This document shows, piece after piece, positions 45,142-54,440 of a stretch of 59,566 nt of DNA; positions within the stretch are counted from its first letter, which is position 1, and each line of letters begins with the position of its first letter. The position numbers and the translations under genes are program-made. This DNA is from a virus. Location: IMG/VR virus record IMGVR_UViG_3300035034_003009, positions 1 to 59,566 of that record; one strand, given 5' to 3'. The notes beneath the pieces are model-generated. The model made no database searches. It was not told the DNA's origin and worked only from the letters and a program-made list of their open reading frames with translations.

Positions 45142-45360
45142 TCATTCTGTGGTTTTATTTTGCTCATATACTGTTACTGGACCATCAACATTTCTTCGAA
45201 CCAAGAACCAAATACCAATAGCTCCCAGCGAAGTCGCTGCACTTATCCATGCTTCTTGCTGCTCTACTCCTATGTCAATACCAATCGCATTCAATACAGC
45301 CCAGGCAGCTACAGCAATCGTTGGGATTTCGTTAACAAGTTTCTTCAAAATATCAATCAT
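45142..45360 (-). CDS. Holin-like membrane protein (72 aa)
   Basis: Two predicted membrane segments (IPTIAVAAWAVLNAIGI and ISAATSLGAIGIWFLV) separated by a short turn, and a charged C-terminus (RRNVDGPVTVYEQNKTTE). Size and topology fit a class II-type holin that would release the endolysin encoded at 15952-16983. It lies next to the tail module, as is common, while the endolysin is far away. RBS AAGGAGTCTAA. Confidence 0.7.
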   Translation of the reverse strand: MIDILKKLVNEIPTIAVAAWAVLNAIGIDIGVEQQEAWISAATSLGAIGIWFLVRRNVDGPVTVYEQNKTTE

Positions 45361-45369
45361 TTAGACTCC

Positions 45370-46314
45370 TTAAACACTAAGCGCTTCAGAAACACCAAAA
45401 TACTCTTTGGTTCTTTGGAAAGCATTTGCGTTACTTTCCTCTGCCTGAGCATATTTCACAGAAAGCAGCTCACCAGGATCTTCTACGATATCGTCTCCGA
45501 CACCCTTATACTCATAAGGGGCGTGACGATATGCGTAACTTGGCAGGTTGGGGTCATCCCAAGCAAGGAGAGCTTGACCATCGAAAGATGCATCAGCAGC
45601 AGGGACCCCATAGAAGTACCAATTGCTATGACGTGAGAAAGTAAACTCACGAGTCTTAGCATCCTCAACTGTGTAACCCCACAACATACCGATAGCATCA
45701 GTACCATTCGCAGTTTCAGCTGGAACAGCTATCTCTACTGCAGCAGTAGTTATTACCTCAGCAACAACCCCAGTAGCAGTTGAAGTGAAAGCAACACCAT
45801 CTCCAGCAGTATTTTCCCCAACTGTTACACCAACACCCAACTGCCCATCGATGTCTGAGATAAGAACACTCAGTGAAGATAAAGTATAGTCAAAATCAAT
45901 ACTAACGGTTGTAGCATTTACATCAAAAGCAAAAGGAGCACCTGTAGCTGTTGACCAGTCCCCAAGGGTTACAGCATCACCTTCAACGACCGCAGTCGTA
46001 GCAGCCGTGTAACTTGGGAACATATTTGCTACACCTTGGTACTCCCAGTAAGGATTGCGAAGATAGGGAGCATTCTGTCCGCCATGACTATACTTCGCCA
46101 ATTCCATAGGAGCATATGCATGACTTCCTGTGAACATTTGTGTCAGCAAAATACCGTTTGGATGAGCCCCTGTTCCAGGAACATAATCGATAAGGGGAGC
46201 ATCTTCTAATAGATGAGTCGAGCTTTGCAGTGACCAATTCGAGTAGACACCCAGCTCACCCGTTACGTTGTGCTTCCAATCGTTTGTATTCTGACCCTTG
46301 TATGTCATCTTCAA
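45370..46314 (-). CDS. Probable structural protein (314 aa)
   Basis: Rich in Ala, Thr, Val and aromatic residues with no membrane segment. The middle (about 105-210) is low-complexity beta sequence (TTAAVEIAVPAETANGTDAI), with Tyr/Trp-rich flanks (NAPYLRNPYWEYQGVANMF; NWYFYGVPAAD). Its place beside tail genes and strong AAGGAGTTTGAAG ribosome site suggest an abundant virion protein such as a decoration or tail protein. A structured 126-nt leader precedes it. Confidence 0.62.
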   Translation of the reverse strand: MKMTYKGQNTNDWKHNVTGELGVYSNWSLQSSTHLLEDAPLIDYVPGTGAHPNGILLTQMFTGSHAYAPMELAKYSHGGQNAPYLRNPYWEYQGVANMFPSYTAATTAVVEGDAVTLGDWSTATGAPFAFDVNATTVSIDFDYTLSSLSVLISDIDGQLGVGVTVGENTAGDGVAFTSTATGVVAEVITTAAVEIAVPAETANGTDAIGMLWGYTVEDAKTREFTFSRHSNWYFYGVPAADASFDGQALLAWDDPNLPSYAYRHAPYEYKGVGDDIVEDPGELLSVKYAQAEESNANAFQRTKEYFGVSEALSV

Positions 46315-46339
46315 ACTCCTTGTTATGTAAGCTTAGGTG

Positions 46340-46419
46340 GGGCCGTCAGTAAGTAACTATAAGGTCCTAAGGCCAAAATTCATCGTGCACATAGCCGGGG
46401 GATGAATACCTGACGGCCC
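46340..46419 (-). promoter_or_regulatory. Structured leader with 23S rRNA helix 69-like segment
   Basis: GGGCCGTCAG (46340-46349) and CTGACGGCCC (46410-46419) form a 10-bp closing stem. ATTCATC (46378-46384) pairs with GATGAAT (46401-46407) inside it. Read on the plus strand, 46354-46372 is TAACTATAAGGTCCTAAGG, one base short of the conserved 23S rRNA TAACTATAACGGTCCTAAGG. The element is the 5' leader of the gene ending at 46314. No promoter or T-run was found. Confidence 0.55.
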
Positions 46420-46440
46420 TTGTTCCTATAGTAACTACCA

Positions 46441-47697
46441 TCAGCTATAATCCACGATCAGACCAGACAATGCTGGAGTCCAACTATCAGTGTTTTTTAA
46501 TGTGACTTCTATCCAAACACTTTCTGAATTGGGGATTGGAACTATACTAAAATCACCTGAGACATTCTGCCACAACACTCTGTATTCAAAAACACTGCTT
46601 AATTCTGCCGGATGTACATTCCATATCTCGGGTTGAACGTCATCCACTTGACTAATTGTACCGGCAACGGGTGCATCCACTCGTATCATAACTTTTCCTT
46701 CTTGAAGATACTTGTTGTACCTCAGGTCAAGTTGAGACAAGCCATATGAATAGATATACTTGCCTGCTTCTTGATAATAATTATCTTGATGCAGTCTTAT
46801 CTTAAAAGCTGTAACCGCTTTTGGAGAAAAGTGATATGAACGTGGCCCCGTATTTAGAGCTGCATCGTCTCCTTCGTTAACGCCAGTCCAACCCCCAGGG
46901 ATGACCCAGCCCTTAGCAGCATCTTCTCCAGAATAATGCTCCAGACTGTTAAATGGTTCATACCCGTCAGACTCCCTCAACACAGGATCAGGACGCAACG
47001 TATAAGATATTTCTCTAATTGTTGTTCCAAAATACGGAAATGGATGGACAATAATATTGTTTGAATTCGCAGTGGTGAACAGATCTGTAGGTGCCTTGAC
47101 GTAAAGGGTCAATTCGGCGCCTTCTGCATTAATGCTTTCTACAACTACATTCCTCTCCCAGATAAGACCGGGCTTTCTAAACAAAGCGTACTGCGGTTCA
47201 GAAGAATCAATATACGCAGTAGGACTATCCGCTGTAGTATCACTGCCCATAACCCTCATTTCCAATGAGGACGGAATCACTTCCCTGCCATCTGTGTCCG
47301 TGTGAAAGAGTTTGGACATACTGCTTGAAGTGATATGCGGCAAAGTAAGGATACCATGCTGTACATCATATGTGCATCTATCTTCAGCAAGTATCTCAAA
47401 AGGTGTGGCATCAAATAAATCGTTGTCTATCTGATCTGTAGAATAAAGACTAAATCGATTATTACTTGCTTCCAAAGCATCAATTCTTGCTTCCATATCA
47501 CTAACAACACGGCTAAAGGACAAGTTTTCTTTTACAAGCCTACGGAAGAGTTCATCCAGTTCAACATCTGCAATTCTAGCTTTATTCATGAGCACAACAA
47601 TATCTTTATAATTCTCTTCTACACGCTTGTTGTAATCTCCACTAGTACTTGGACCCCGATACTGCGCAGATCTTTTTTGGGTGTACATCGAACTCAT
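46441..47697 (-). CDS. Tail/baseplate structural protein (418 aa)
   Basis: An N-terminal coiled-coil-like region (YKDIVVLMNKARIADVELDE, SRVVSDMEARIDALEASNN) then beta-rich domains. The segment TTIREISYTLRPDPVL resembles the discoidin-like strand SIEF.PYG in the three larger upstream proteins, so it likely belongs to the same baseplate complex. No enzymatic motif. RBS AAAAGGAATCACAATT. Confidence 0.7.
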   Translation of the reverse strand: MSSMYTQKRSAQYRGPSTSGDYNKRVEENYKDIVVLMNKARIADVELDELFRRLVKENLSFSRVVSDMEARIDALEASNNRFSLYSTDQIDNDLFDATPFEILAEDRCTYDVQHGILTLPHITSSSMSKLFHTDTDGREVIPSSLEMRVMGSDTTADSPTAYIDSSEPQYALFRKPGLIWERNVVVESINAEGAELTLYVKAPTDLFTTANSNNIIVHPFPYFGTTIREISYTLRPDPVLRESDGYEPFNSLEHYSGEDAAKGWVIPGGWTGVNEGDDAALNTGPRSYHFSPKAVTAFKIRLHQDNYYQEAGKYIYSYGLSQLDLRYNKYLQEGKVMIRVDAPVAGTISQVDDVQPEIWNVHPAELSSVFEYRVLWQNVSGDFSIVPIPNSESVWIEVTLKNTDSWTPALSGLIVDYS

Positions 47698-47746
47698 AAT
47701 TGTGATTCCTTTTCATATATAACGGCCATGTATGTTTTGATGCTTA

Positions 47747-48133
47747 TCATGCCACATATGTTCCGGTAGCGACAACCGTATCGTCAGCTTCGGTGGCGGC
47801 TAGCTGCCCGACGAATATCGGCGGAACAGCGACCTCTAAGGCTTTCGTTCTTCTTTGAAGTTTATCTAATCTCTCTGTCAGATTCACTATTCCCGACAAA
47901 TCGGGATCCAGTTGCAAATCTCCATCTAGAAGAATATTCGCATTCTCAACAAACTTAATCTGAAACTCTTCGTGTGTGTAATATAATTTGCTTATTGAAT
48001 AGTAAAGCTGATCAATCTCTAGATTGATCTTTTGGCTTTCTCTAGCCCCCCGGAAACGATGCCTAAATTTAACGAATTGAGGTGTGCTAAAATAGGTTCT
48101 TCGACTATCGGCAGTATAATACTCTAATGCCAT
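47747..48133 (-). CDS. Small structural-module protein (128 aa)
   Basis: ATG (48133) overlaps the stop of the 725-aa gene. Helical with heptads (ESQKINLEIDQLYYSISKLY; LTERLDKLQRRTKALEVAV) and a flexible C-terminus. It is probably a connector or chaperone in the baseplate operon. No family recognised. Confidence 0.62.
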   Translation of the reverse strand: MALEYYTADSRRTYFSTPQFVKFRHRFRGARESQKINLEIDQLYYSISKLYYTHEEFQIKFVENANILLDGDLQLDPDLSGIVNLTERLDKLQRRTKALEVAVPPIFVGQLAATEADDTVVATGTYVA

Positions 48134-50310
48134 TATCCCTCCGCATACGAGTAGCGCACTCGATACTTCCGCAATTCAGGGCTAACATTTGGATTGTTGT
48201 TAGCACGACTCAGTTCAGCTCGTAACAACACAGCAGTGGGGCCCTGACCCGTTCCGGCAGTATATTGTAGTTGATAATTAGTGGTTGGTTTTCTTCTGGA
48301 TATGAGTTCATCCTCGTGAACCGTAAAGGTTTTAGGTGAACCTGATTCATTATACTTCATAGTAAACAGATCAACGTAAGACCAACGAGACAGATACACA
48401 GATCCGTAATTATAAAGGTTATCCCTACCGAAGAGGCTCACTGCCCCCATAAAGAGATCTGTAAGCTCAGAACTGGTAGGTATCCTAATAAGTAAAACAA
48501 TATGATTCAAGCCTTCCGCAAAATTCCACGGCAACTGCATCTTATCGGTGCCAGATGGCAAATGACCCAAAGGCTTACCGTTCAGGTAGATGTGAATATC
48601 CCAAGTCCTCGAACGTGGGTCCACCTTCTGAAATTCAGCCAAGAAAGTAGACCAGGATGTGTCGGTATGCAGATATGTCTCTACGAATATGTCTTTACCG
48701 ACAGCACCGATATCTCCACCATAAAAGAACTCATTACCAGTATCTATACGTCCAAAATCTAGTGTTGGGTTCTGAGTGGCAAATACCTGAGACCAATAAG
48801 GCAAATCAATCTCATCAAACGAAATGATTTCGTCTATGCTCTTTGAATATATTCGAGTGGTATTGACACCCTCTAGGAGAATCATCGAATTACTAAATGG
48901 CTGATCGTCTAACTCTGCTATACGATATATATCTACTCCAGGCATAATTGAAGGAGTGGGATTACGCTCTTGTATGGGTCCCGAATTTTTCATTGGGATT
49001 ATCTGCATATCGTTATTATGAGGATTATTTCGAATCATTCGTGTATTGGTTATAGCTCCACCAAAACGGATTATCTTATCTCCAGGTTCACTTGAATCAA
49101 TTGGGACTACTTCTTGCCAAACATAGTCTTCTACCTTAGGCAACTTTGGCAATGCTTCTTCAAAATCAAGGTACTCTGACATATCAGAAGGAGCAATATA
49201 GTAATGAATTTGACAATCTCCCGGGATGTCTGAATCTATTGACAACGAAACCGCATCAATAGCTGCATCTCCAGCATAATCTTCTGGCATCTGCAAAGGC
49301 TCAGATACTATTCTCGCATTACGTTCATAAACCTGGTAGATGAATCTGATTTCACGAGCGCCAAAGATGTACTTGTAACGCATAGACCCGTTCTTGTTTT
49401 CTGAATAATCTGGATCTACTTTTCGCAACGTCATTCTAATGTCTCTTACTTCCTCCAGCGAAGAGCCAAATGACATCTTGCTTGTACTACGCTCTATTTT
49501 CGATCCAAAACCCTGCCAATCTGCTCCACTACGTGTTTCAAAGAACACTTGAACCGCAGTAGAGCCATAAGGAACCAAATCTATTCTTGAGAGATGAACT
49601 GGATACTCGTTACCAAGACGTAATTCAACTTGAACAACAACTTCGCCTGGTTGTTCAGATTCAACCTCAAAAGCCCATACCATATTGTCAAGCGAATCTT
49701 CCAATGCACCATTAAAAGACGATAATTCGGTATACTGAGCAATCGATCCATTAGCTTGAACAGATATACTCGGACGAGACACCCATTCTTTGGGAACGGT
49801 AGAAGTGGTTTCACTGCTCGTCGGTAGTATTACGGTACCAGAATCCGTATCGACCTCGGCAGAGGTAAGATAAAGATTGACAAGACCTAGATCACTGAAG
49901 TTGTCTGAAATACTATAAAAATATCCATCTGTATTATTTTGAGATAGAAGAAAATCATCGATTTTTGTTTCAACACGTTTTCTTTTATGGTTCAGCCTAT
50001 CCAAATCTGTCTGCATTGAAGATGTTAACATTAATATCTCTTCAACCTGCCGTAACGATGTCTCATATAGAACATCAATATTTACAGAAACATGCCTCAG
50101 AAGTGTGTTGTATTTGTGTGGATCAGAAACCATCCCACCTAAAATGTCAGTCAGTGGCATCGGCAATGGTTTACCAGCTGGATATATAGAGAAGTATTTT
50201 GCAATTTTCCCCATGATAGAATCCAGCAAAGGCTGAGTGCCAGAAGAATAAAGAATCCGAACCACATCTTGCAATAAGCGTTCTGTCTGTACTGTTCTGA
50301 TACTACTCAT
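48133..50310 (-). CDS. Baseplate/tail protein with discoidin-like domain (725 aa)
   Basis: The start (TERLLQDVVRILYSSGTQPL) and a coiled coil (SMQTDLDRLNHKRKRVETKI) are followed by a beta-sandwich with LSRIDLVPYGSTAVQVFFET, resembling F5/8-type C (discoidin) carbohydrate-binding domains. Later parts are beta-rich (FQKVDPRSRTWDIHIYLNGK). The same plan recurs in the next two genes, so these are paralogs. Probably tail-fibre or baseplate wedge proteins that touch the cell surface. Overlaps the next gene by 4 nt. Confidence 0.75.
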   Translation of the reverse strand: MSSIRTVQTERLLQDVVRILYSSGTQPLLDSIMGKIAKYFSIYPAGKPLPMPLTDILGGMVSDPHKYNTLLRHVSVNIDVLYETSLRQVEEILMLTSSMQTDLDRLNHKRKRVETKIDDFLLSQNNTDGYFYSISDNFSDLGLVNLYLTSAEVDTDSGTVILPTSSETTSTVPKEWVSRPSISVQANGSIAQYTELSSFNGALEDSLDNMVWAFEVESEQPGEVVVQVELRLGNEYPVHLSRIDLVPYGSTAVQVFFETRSGADWQGFGSKIERSTSKMSFGSSLEEVRDIRMTLRKVDPDYSENKNGSMRYKYIFGAREIRFIYQVYERNARIVSEPLQMPEDYAGDAAIDAVSLSIDSDIPGDCQIHYYIAPSDMSEYLDFEEALPKLPKVEDYVWQEVVPIDSSEPGDKIIRFGGAITNTRMIRNNPHNNDMQIIPMKNSGPIQERNPTPSIMPGVDIYRIAELDDQPFSNSMILLEGVNTTRIYSKSIDEIISFDEIDLPYWSQVFATQNPTLDFGRIDTGNEFFYGGDIGAVGKDIFVETYLHTDTSWSTFLAEFQKVDPRSRTWDIHIYLNGKPLGHLPSGTDKMQLPWNFAEGLNHIVLLIRIPTSSELTDLFMGAVSLFGRDNLYNYGSVYLSRWSYVDLFTMKYNESGSPKTFTVHEDELISRRKPTTNYQLQYTAGTGQGPTAVLLRAELSRANNNPNVSPELRKYRVRYSYAEG

Positions 50311-52043
50311 CGACGCTTCACCTTCAAAACATAAGACTTGAGAATGGGGGTAGTTGTATTGTAATCAGGCGGACGTGTGAATTCCACCTTCAGCCTTAGG
50401 GATGTAACCGGCATTTCAGTATCATAGTTTACAACATTTGCTTCTTGTAAAGACTCATGTATAGGATCATTAAAGGCTATCTGTTCGGGTATGCCATTGT
50501 AGTTGTCTTCTATTCGAGATATCTGATACCAATTCTCTCCGTCGTCTGGTGTAATGTAAAACTTAACCCAATGCTCTGTTGAAGAGTAGATATCCGGAAC
50601 CTGAATATCAGCGCTTTCAAGCATGACCCTATCGATAAGTCCACTTACTCGCATTGGTTTTGTGATAAACATACTGTTGGTCTTGTATTCAACTTGCTGC
50701 ATCAACAAATCTCTTATACCAATAGCCCATCTTTTACCCTCAAAGTACTCACGTCTTTGCAGGTATTCACCAATAGCTCTAACTTCGAGATAACGTGTTG
50801 GATCATCCTCTGGAGGAACAGGGCCTTCAACTCGTGCGTCTGTATTATTACGACGCACCCAATAAATATGACCTACATTAGCTTGTATCGAATTGTGCTG
50901 CTCCACGAAGAAACGCACATAACGTACATCCTTGGCCTCAAAAGCCCACAAAGCTCTACGGGTTACCATGTTATCTGCGGTACGAGCCGACCTTAAGTTA
51001 ACATTATTGCCAACCCAAACATTAGTCGGGAATACTCTAGCCCAATCAGTTCCGTCTGATGATATTTGTATCTGACGTACAAGAACCGGATAATTTGCAT
51101 TATTGTCCAGACCATATGGAATGAATTCAATAGAGTTTAATGTCTTTATATTACCAAAATCAAACTCTAGCCCTAGCTTTAGAACTCCATCATCAGGAGC
51201 TGTAGCCCAGTCCACCAGCTCTTGATTATCCTCAGCATCAGTTCTCATATATGTGAAATTGTAGTTCTTAACCGATAGCTTCTGAGATTCTGTCAGATGA
51301 TGTAGCTCATATTCTATCCAGGTATCTGGTGCATCATCAACTACTGAACTCATATCCGAATAATTACGACTCTCCGCCTTAAAGGTATAAAGGCTATCAC
51401 CCGATTCGGCATCAACTAAGGCTTGACCAGGATCTTCTATCTCGTGATTATTACCCAGAAATCCATTTGACGTTGTAAGGATTCTTACAGATGCATCTTC
51501 AGAAAGGTTGATCATTTGACCGTCTTGGCCAAGCGTCACATTACCCGGACTGAATAGGGCTGCCCTCTGCGCCGGAGGTGTCATCTCTATATCTACAAAC
51601 TCGAAGCTATTAAAAGTATCTCCGAAACTTACAACACTTGAATCAATAGCATTAGAATATAGCTGCAGTGTCTTGAGTTTATTGTTTACTCTGTCATTAT
51701 CGTTCTGGGCATGTTTCAATTCTGTTGCAATAAGATTATGAGAAAAGATGGTTGCAGCTCTTAGAATATCAACCTGCTGCTGTAGGAGATTAATGTCTTT
51801 TTCTACACGAGCCCAGAATCGATTTGTTTTTTCACTCAACGGAGGTTCTGTTTCATCAACAGGCTCATATTCCAGCATAGGTCTGCCAGCACTATCAGAA
51901 AAATTAGTAAGAACTGCCGCTAGCTCCCTAATCAGATCGGCAGTGTCTTTGACTGCACCAGAATTTTGTGCTTCTTTCAATTCTTTTAAAAGATTTGCTG
52001 CTTGACCGTAAAGCAGAACACTCGGTACTAATTCGCCCATCAA
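50307..52043 (-). CDS. Baseplate/tail protein with discoidin-like domain (578 aa)
   Basis: N-terminal coiled coil (FWARVEKDINLLQQQVDILR; ELKHAQNDNDRVNNKLKTLQ), then a domain with TLNSIEFIPYGLDNNANYPV and VRQIQISSDGTDWARVF, a clear discoidin-like pattern, and WAFEAKDVRYVRFFVEQHNS. It ends in another beta domain (VTSLRLKVEFTRPPDY). Paralog of its two neighbours. RBS region upstream of MMGELVPS is weak. Confidence 0.75.
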   Translation of the reverse strand: MMGELVPSVLLYGQAANLLKELKEAQNSGAVKDTADLIRELAAVLTNFSDSAGRPMLEYEPVDETEPPLSEKTNRFWARVEKDINLLQQQVDILRAATIFSHNLIATELKHAQNDNDRVNNKLKTLQLYSNAIDSSVVSFGDTFNSFEFVDIEMTPPAQRAALFSPGNVTLGQDGQMINLSEDASVRILTTSNGFLGNNHEIEDPGQALVDAESGDSLYTFKAESRNYSDMSSVVDDAPDTWIEYELHHLTESQKLSVKNYNFTYMRTDAEDNQELVDWATAPDDGVLKLGLEFDFGNIKTLNSIEFIPYGLDNNANYPVLVRQIQISSDGTDWARVFPTNVWVGNNVNLRSARTADNMVTRRALWAFEAKDVRYVRFFVEQHNSIQANVGHIYWVRRNNTDARVEGPVPPEDDPTRYLEVRAIGEYLQRREYFEGKRWAIGIRDLLMQQVEYKTNSMFITKPMRVSGLIDRVMLESADIQVPDIYSSTEHWVKFYITPDDGENWYQISRIEDNYNGIPEQIAFNDPIHESLQEANVVNYDTEMPVTSLRLKVEFTRPPDYNTTTPILKSYVLKVKRR

Positions 52044-52054
52044 AAAATCCTAAC

Positions 52055-54439
52055 TTATATCGATCGGACATCTGGATAGCGTGTTTTCGCTTTCAGATGT
52101 ACATAGTCTACCTTGGGGCTAACATAATCCTTCACATTACATCTTAACACAACTCTGAATCTTACGTTATTTTGTAGATATTGATAGTAGACACGGAAAG
52201 GGGTAGTTATTGCCTGATTAAACATAATAGTCGAACCAGAATGAATATAATAGTAACCGTCCGAAGGCATAGCTACTGATACATTATTCTCGTAATCGGT
52301 AATATTCTGCGCAACGGTACCATCATTCAACTGAATTGTTATCGGCTGATAACCGCCTTCAGATGCTAAATTGGGATCAACATATGGCCGACTACTCAGT
52401 GTTATTGTGTTCCTGTCCTTAGTTGATAAGAACTGTTCACCAGAACCTGTTGAATCATACGCAAAAACTAGAGGTGGCAATTCATAATTGTCTCCTTCAA
52501 ATGAAACAACAGTCCTATCAGTGTGTGGATAATAATCACACGTGAATATGTCGTCATCTGTAATTGCAGCCAGATTGATATCCACCCCAGCAGCACTATC
52601 GGGCTGGTTCCCTGAAATGACTTCCATTACTGACCCAAAACTCATCAAATATCCATTACGGTATATCGCCATTCGCTGACTTGCACTAGCCAAAAAGCGA
52701 AACCTAGCTCTACCTTCCGAGTTCGCGAAAAGACGCTCTCCTTCAACCATGTTTGTATTGACGGGAAGTATTGGTTTCCAATCAATTTCATCAACCGGAT
52801 TAGATTGGTTTGAAACAGAATACTCAACAGAAGTTAATTGACCAGAGTGTCTTGCTGATTGACTTACAAAATAATTGCTCTCATCCACCTTAATTCTAAC
52901 AACGCCAATATCTCCCGGAGCAGGCAAAGGCTTTGAAACATATACCCCCTTAAAGCCCGGGCTCTCAACACCAATACCCACATAATGCAGGCCCATGTTG
53001 TAGTAGTAGGTAAAACCTGACTCAACGACTTGTGTATTAATTGCCTTGTCAACAATCTGTGATATCGGGTTGTCTGTAGCAAGCATTTTCACATTGCGAG
53101 TGACATTGAAATCGCCATCATACCTACGAATGTCATTCAAATTAGTATCGGTTTGTTGTAGCACGTCAAATACAATAAATGAATTCTGATCTGTTTTTTC
53201 ATCCCAGATACTGAGCCTATCAAAGCGAAATGCCAAAAGCAGATTCGCTTCATCCATAGAACCTCTATTAGCATCAAAGTTGGTAGCGGGCAACGAGATA
53301 GATTGATTACCCTCTCCCATCGCCTCTAATAGGATGGCTTGCTCAATAGAGTTAACAAAGAAAACTCGCTGATAGACATCACTACCGCCAGCCTCCCTGC
53401 GTTGATTAATACTCTCTAACATCTGATTGTAACGATACTCAATGACATCTTGATGCTGGGTGACGCGGTTGTATGCTGGTTGATTAAGTATTACATGAAA
53501 TTTACTAACAGGCTTCATTGGGAAATGGAGCGTAAGAGGTCTGTCTAGGCGGGTTGGCTGGAAGATTTCATTAGTACCATACACATCATCTTCAGAAGTG
53601 AATGTTGTGACTTGCAATAAGTCCATCAACATATTGGCATAAGGCACGATTCTTATCTCTGAACAGGGAGCTGGTTGTGTGAGCCTGAATTCGAGAACCA
53701 TCTGTGCTCCCGCGCGCCCTTGTGTCTCTCCAGCTCCAATGCCACTTCCGATTGGAGCATTGACAGGACCACCAGTTAGCATGGTTCGCTTCCACCCAGA
53801 AGCAATCCCCTTCTGCAATAGGTTATTAACTCCAGTATCTTTGATGGTAAAGGCACCCGCGTTGGTGTTAACGACCTCAACGCTCATTCCATGACTATTC
53901 ATCAAGGATTTCGATAGGGCTAATGACCCTTCATCTGAGTGAATCTGGGCATGATCAGAAAGACCAAAAGGCAATGATGATCTATCCGGAATAGACGTTA
54001 ATTCATTATCTCTATTCAATTCGTTAACAAAAGACTCCAAATATGCATAATCATATGCTTGATTATCTGCAAGCAAGAAAGCAAAGTTGTTGACCATCTT
54101 CTCCATCATGAGCAACTCATCTTCTATTGCTTTCACATCAGAAGAAAGAACTGCCGTGTGACTACTCAGTAGTATGGCAATAGTATTTGATACATCAAAT
54201 AATTCTTCTATTCGTTCATTAATATTACGCGAGTTGGATCCAACTGTCTGTGCCCTAATTAGGGTCTCAGATCGATGCTTATTCAGAACCAGTGAATGTG
54301 GGCTACTCCGTGCCTCCAACCGAGTCATAAGGGTGGAGAGTTGTTCTTTTCCGGTACGAGCTTCTTCTAATAAATCCCCAACACGCTCCTGCTTACGACT
54401 GGTCAAGGTATTCATGAAGCTGCTTAAATAAGGGCGCAT
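52055..54439 (-). CDS. Baseplate/tail protein with discoidin-like domain (794 aa)
   Basis: ATG (54439) is chosen because CGAGGATTGGTAAT precedes it; the frame extends further but into the 1705-aa gene. MRPYLSSFMNTLTSRKQERV and a long coiled coil (DLLEEARTGKEQLSTLMTRL) lead to PCSEIRIVPYANMLMDLLQV, the same discoidin-like strand, and then beta domains with VFFVNSIEQAILLEAMG. Third paralog in the series. Likely forms part of a surface-binding baseplate. Confidence 0.75.
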   Translation of the reverse strand: MRPYLSSFMNTLTSRKQERVGDLLEEARTGKEQLSTLMTRLEARSSPHSLVLNKHRSETLIRAQTVGSNSRNINERIEELFDVSNTIAILLSSHTAVLSSDVKAIEDELLMMEKMVNNFAFLLADNQAYDYAYLESFVNELNRDNELTSIPDRSSLPFGLSDHAQIHSDEGSLALSKSLMNSHGMSVEVVNTNAGAFTIKDTGVNNLLQKGIASGWKRTMLTGGPVNAPIGSGIGAGETQGRAGAQMVLEFRLTQPAPCSEIRIVPYANMLMDLLQVTTFTSEDDVYGTNEIFQPTRLDRPLTLHFPMKPVSKFHVILNQPAYNRVTQHQDVIEYRYNQMLESINQRREAGGSDVYQRVFFVNSIEQAILLEAMGEGNQSISLPATNFDANRGSMDEANLLLAFRFDRLSIWDEKTDQNSFIVFDVLQQTDTNLNDIRRYDGDFNVTRNVKMLATDNPISQIVDKAINTQVVESGFTYYYNMGLHYVGIGVESPGFKGVYVSKPLPAPGDIGVVRIKVDESNYFVSQSARHSGQLTSVEYSVSNQSNPVDEIDWKPILPVNTNMVEGERLFANSEGRARFRFLASASQRMAIYRNGYLMSFGSVMEVISGNQPDSAAGVDINLAAITDDDIFTCDYYPHTDRTVVSFEGDNYELPPLVFAYDSTGSGEQFLSTKDRNTITLSSRPYVDPNLASEGGYQPITIQLNDGTVAQNITDYENNVSVAMPSDGYYYIHSGSTIMFNQAITTPFRVYYQYLQNNVRFRVVLRCNVKDYVSPKVDYVHLKAKTRYPDVRSI

Positions 54440-54440
54440 A

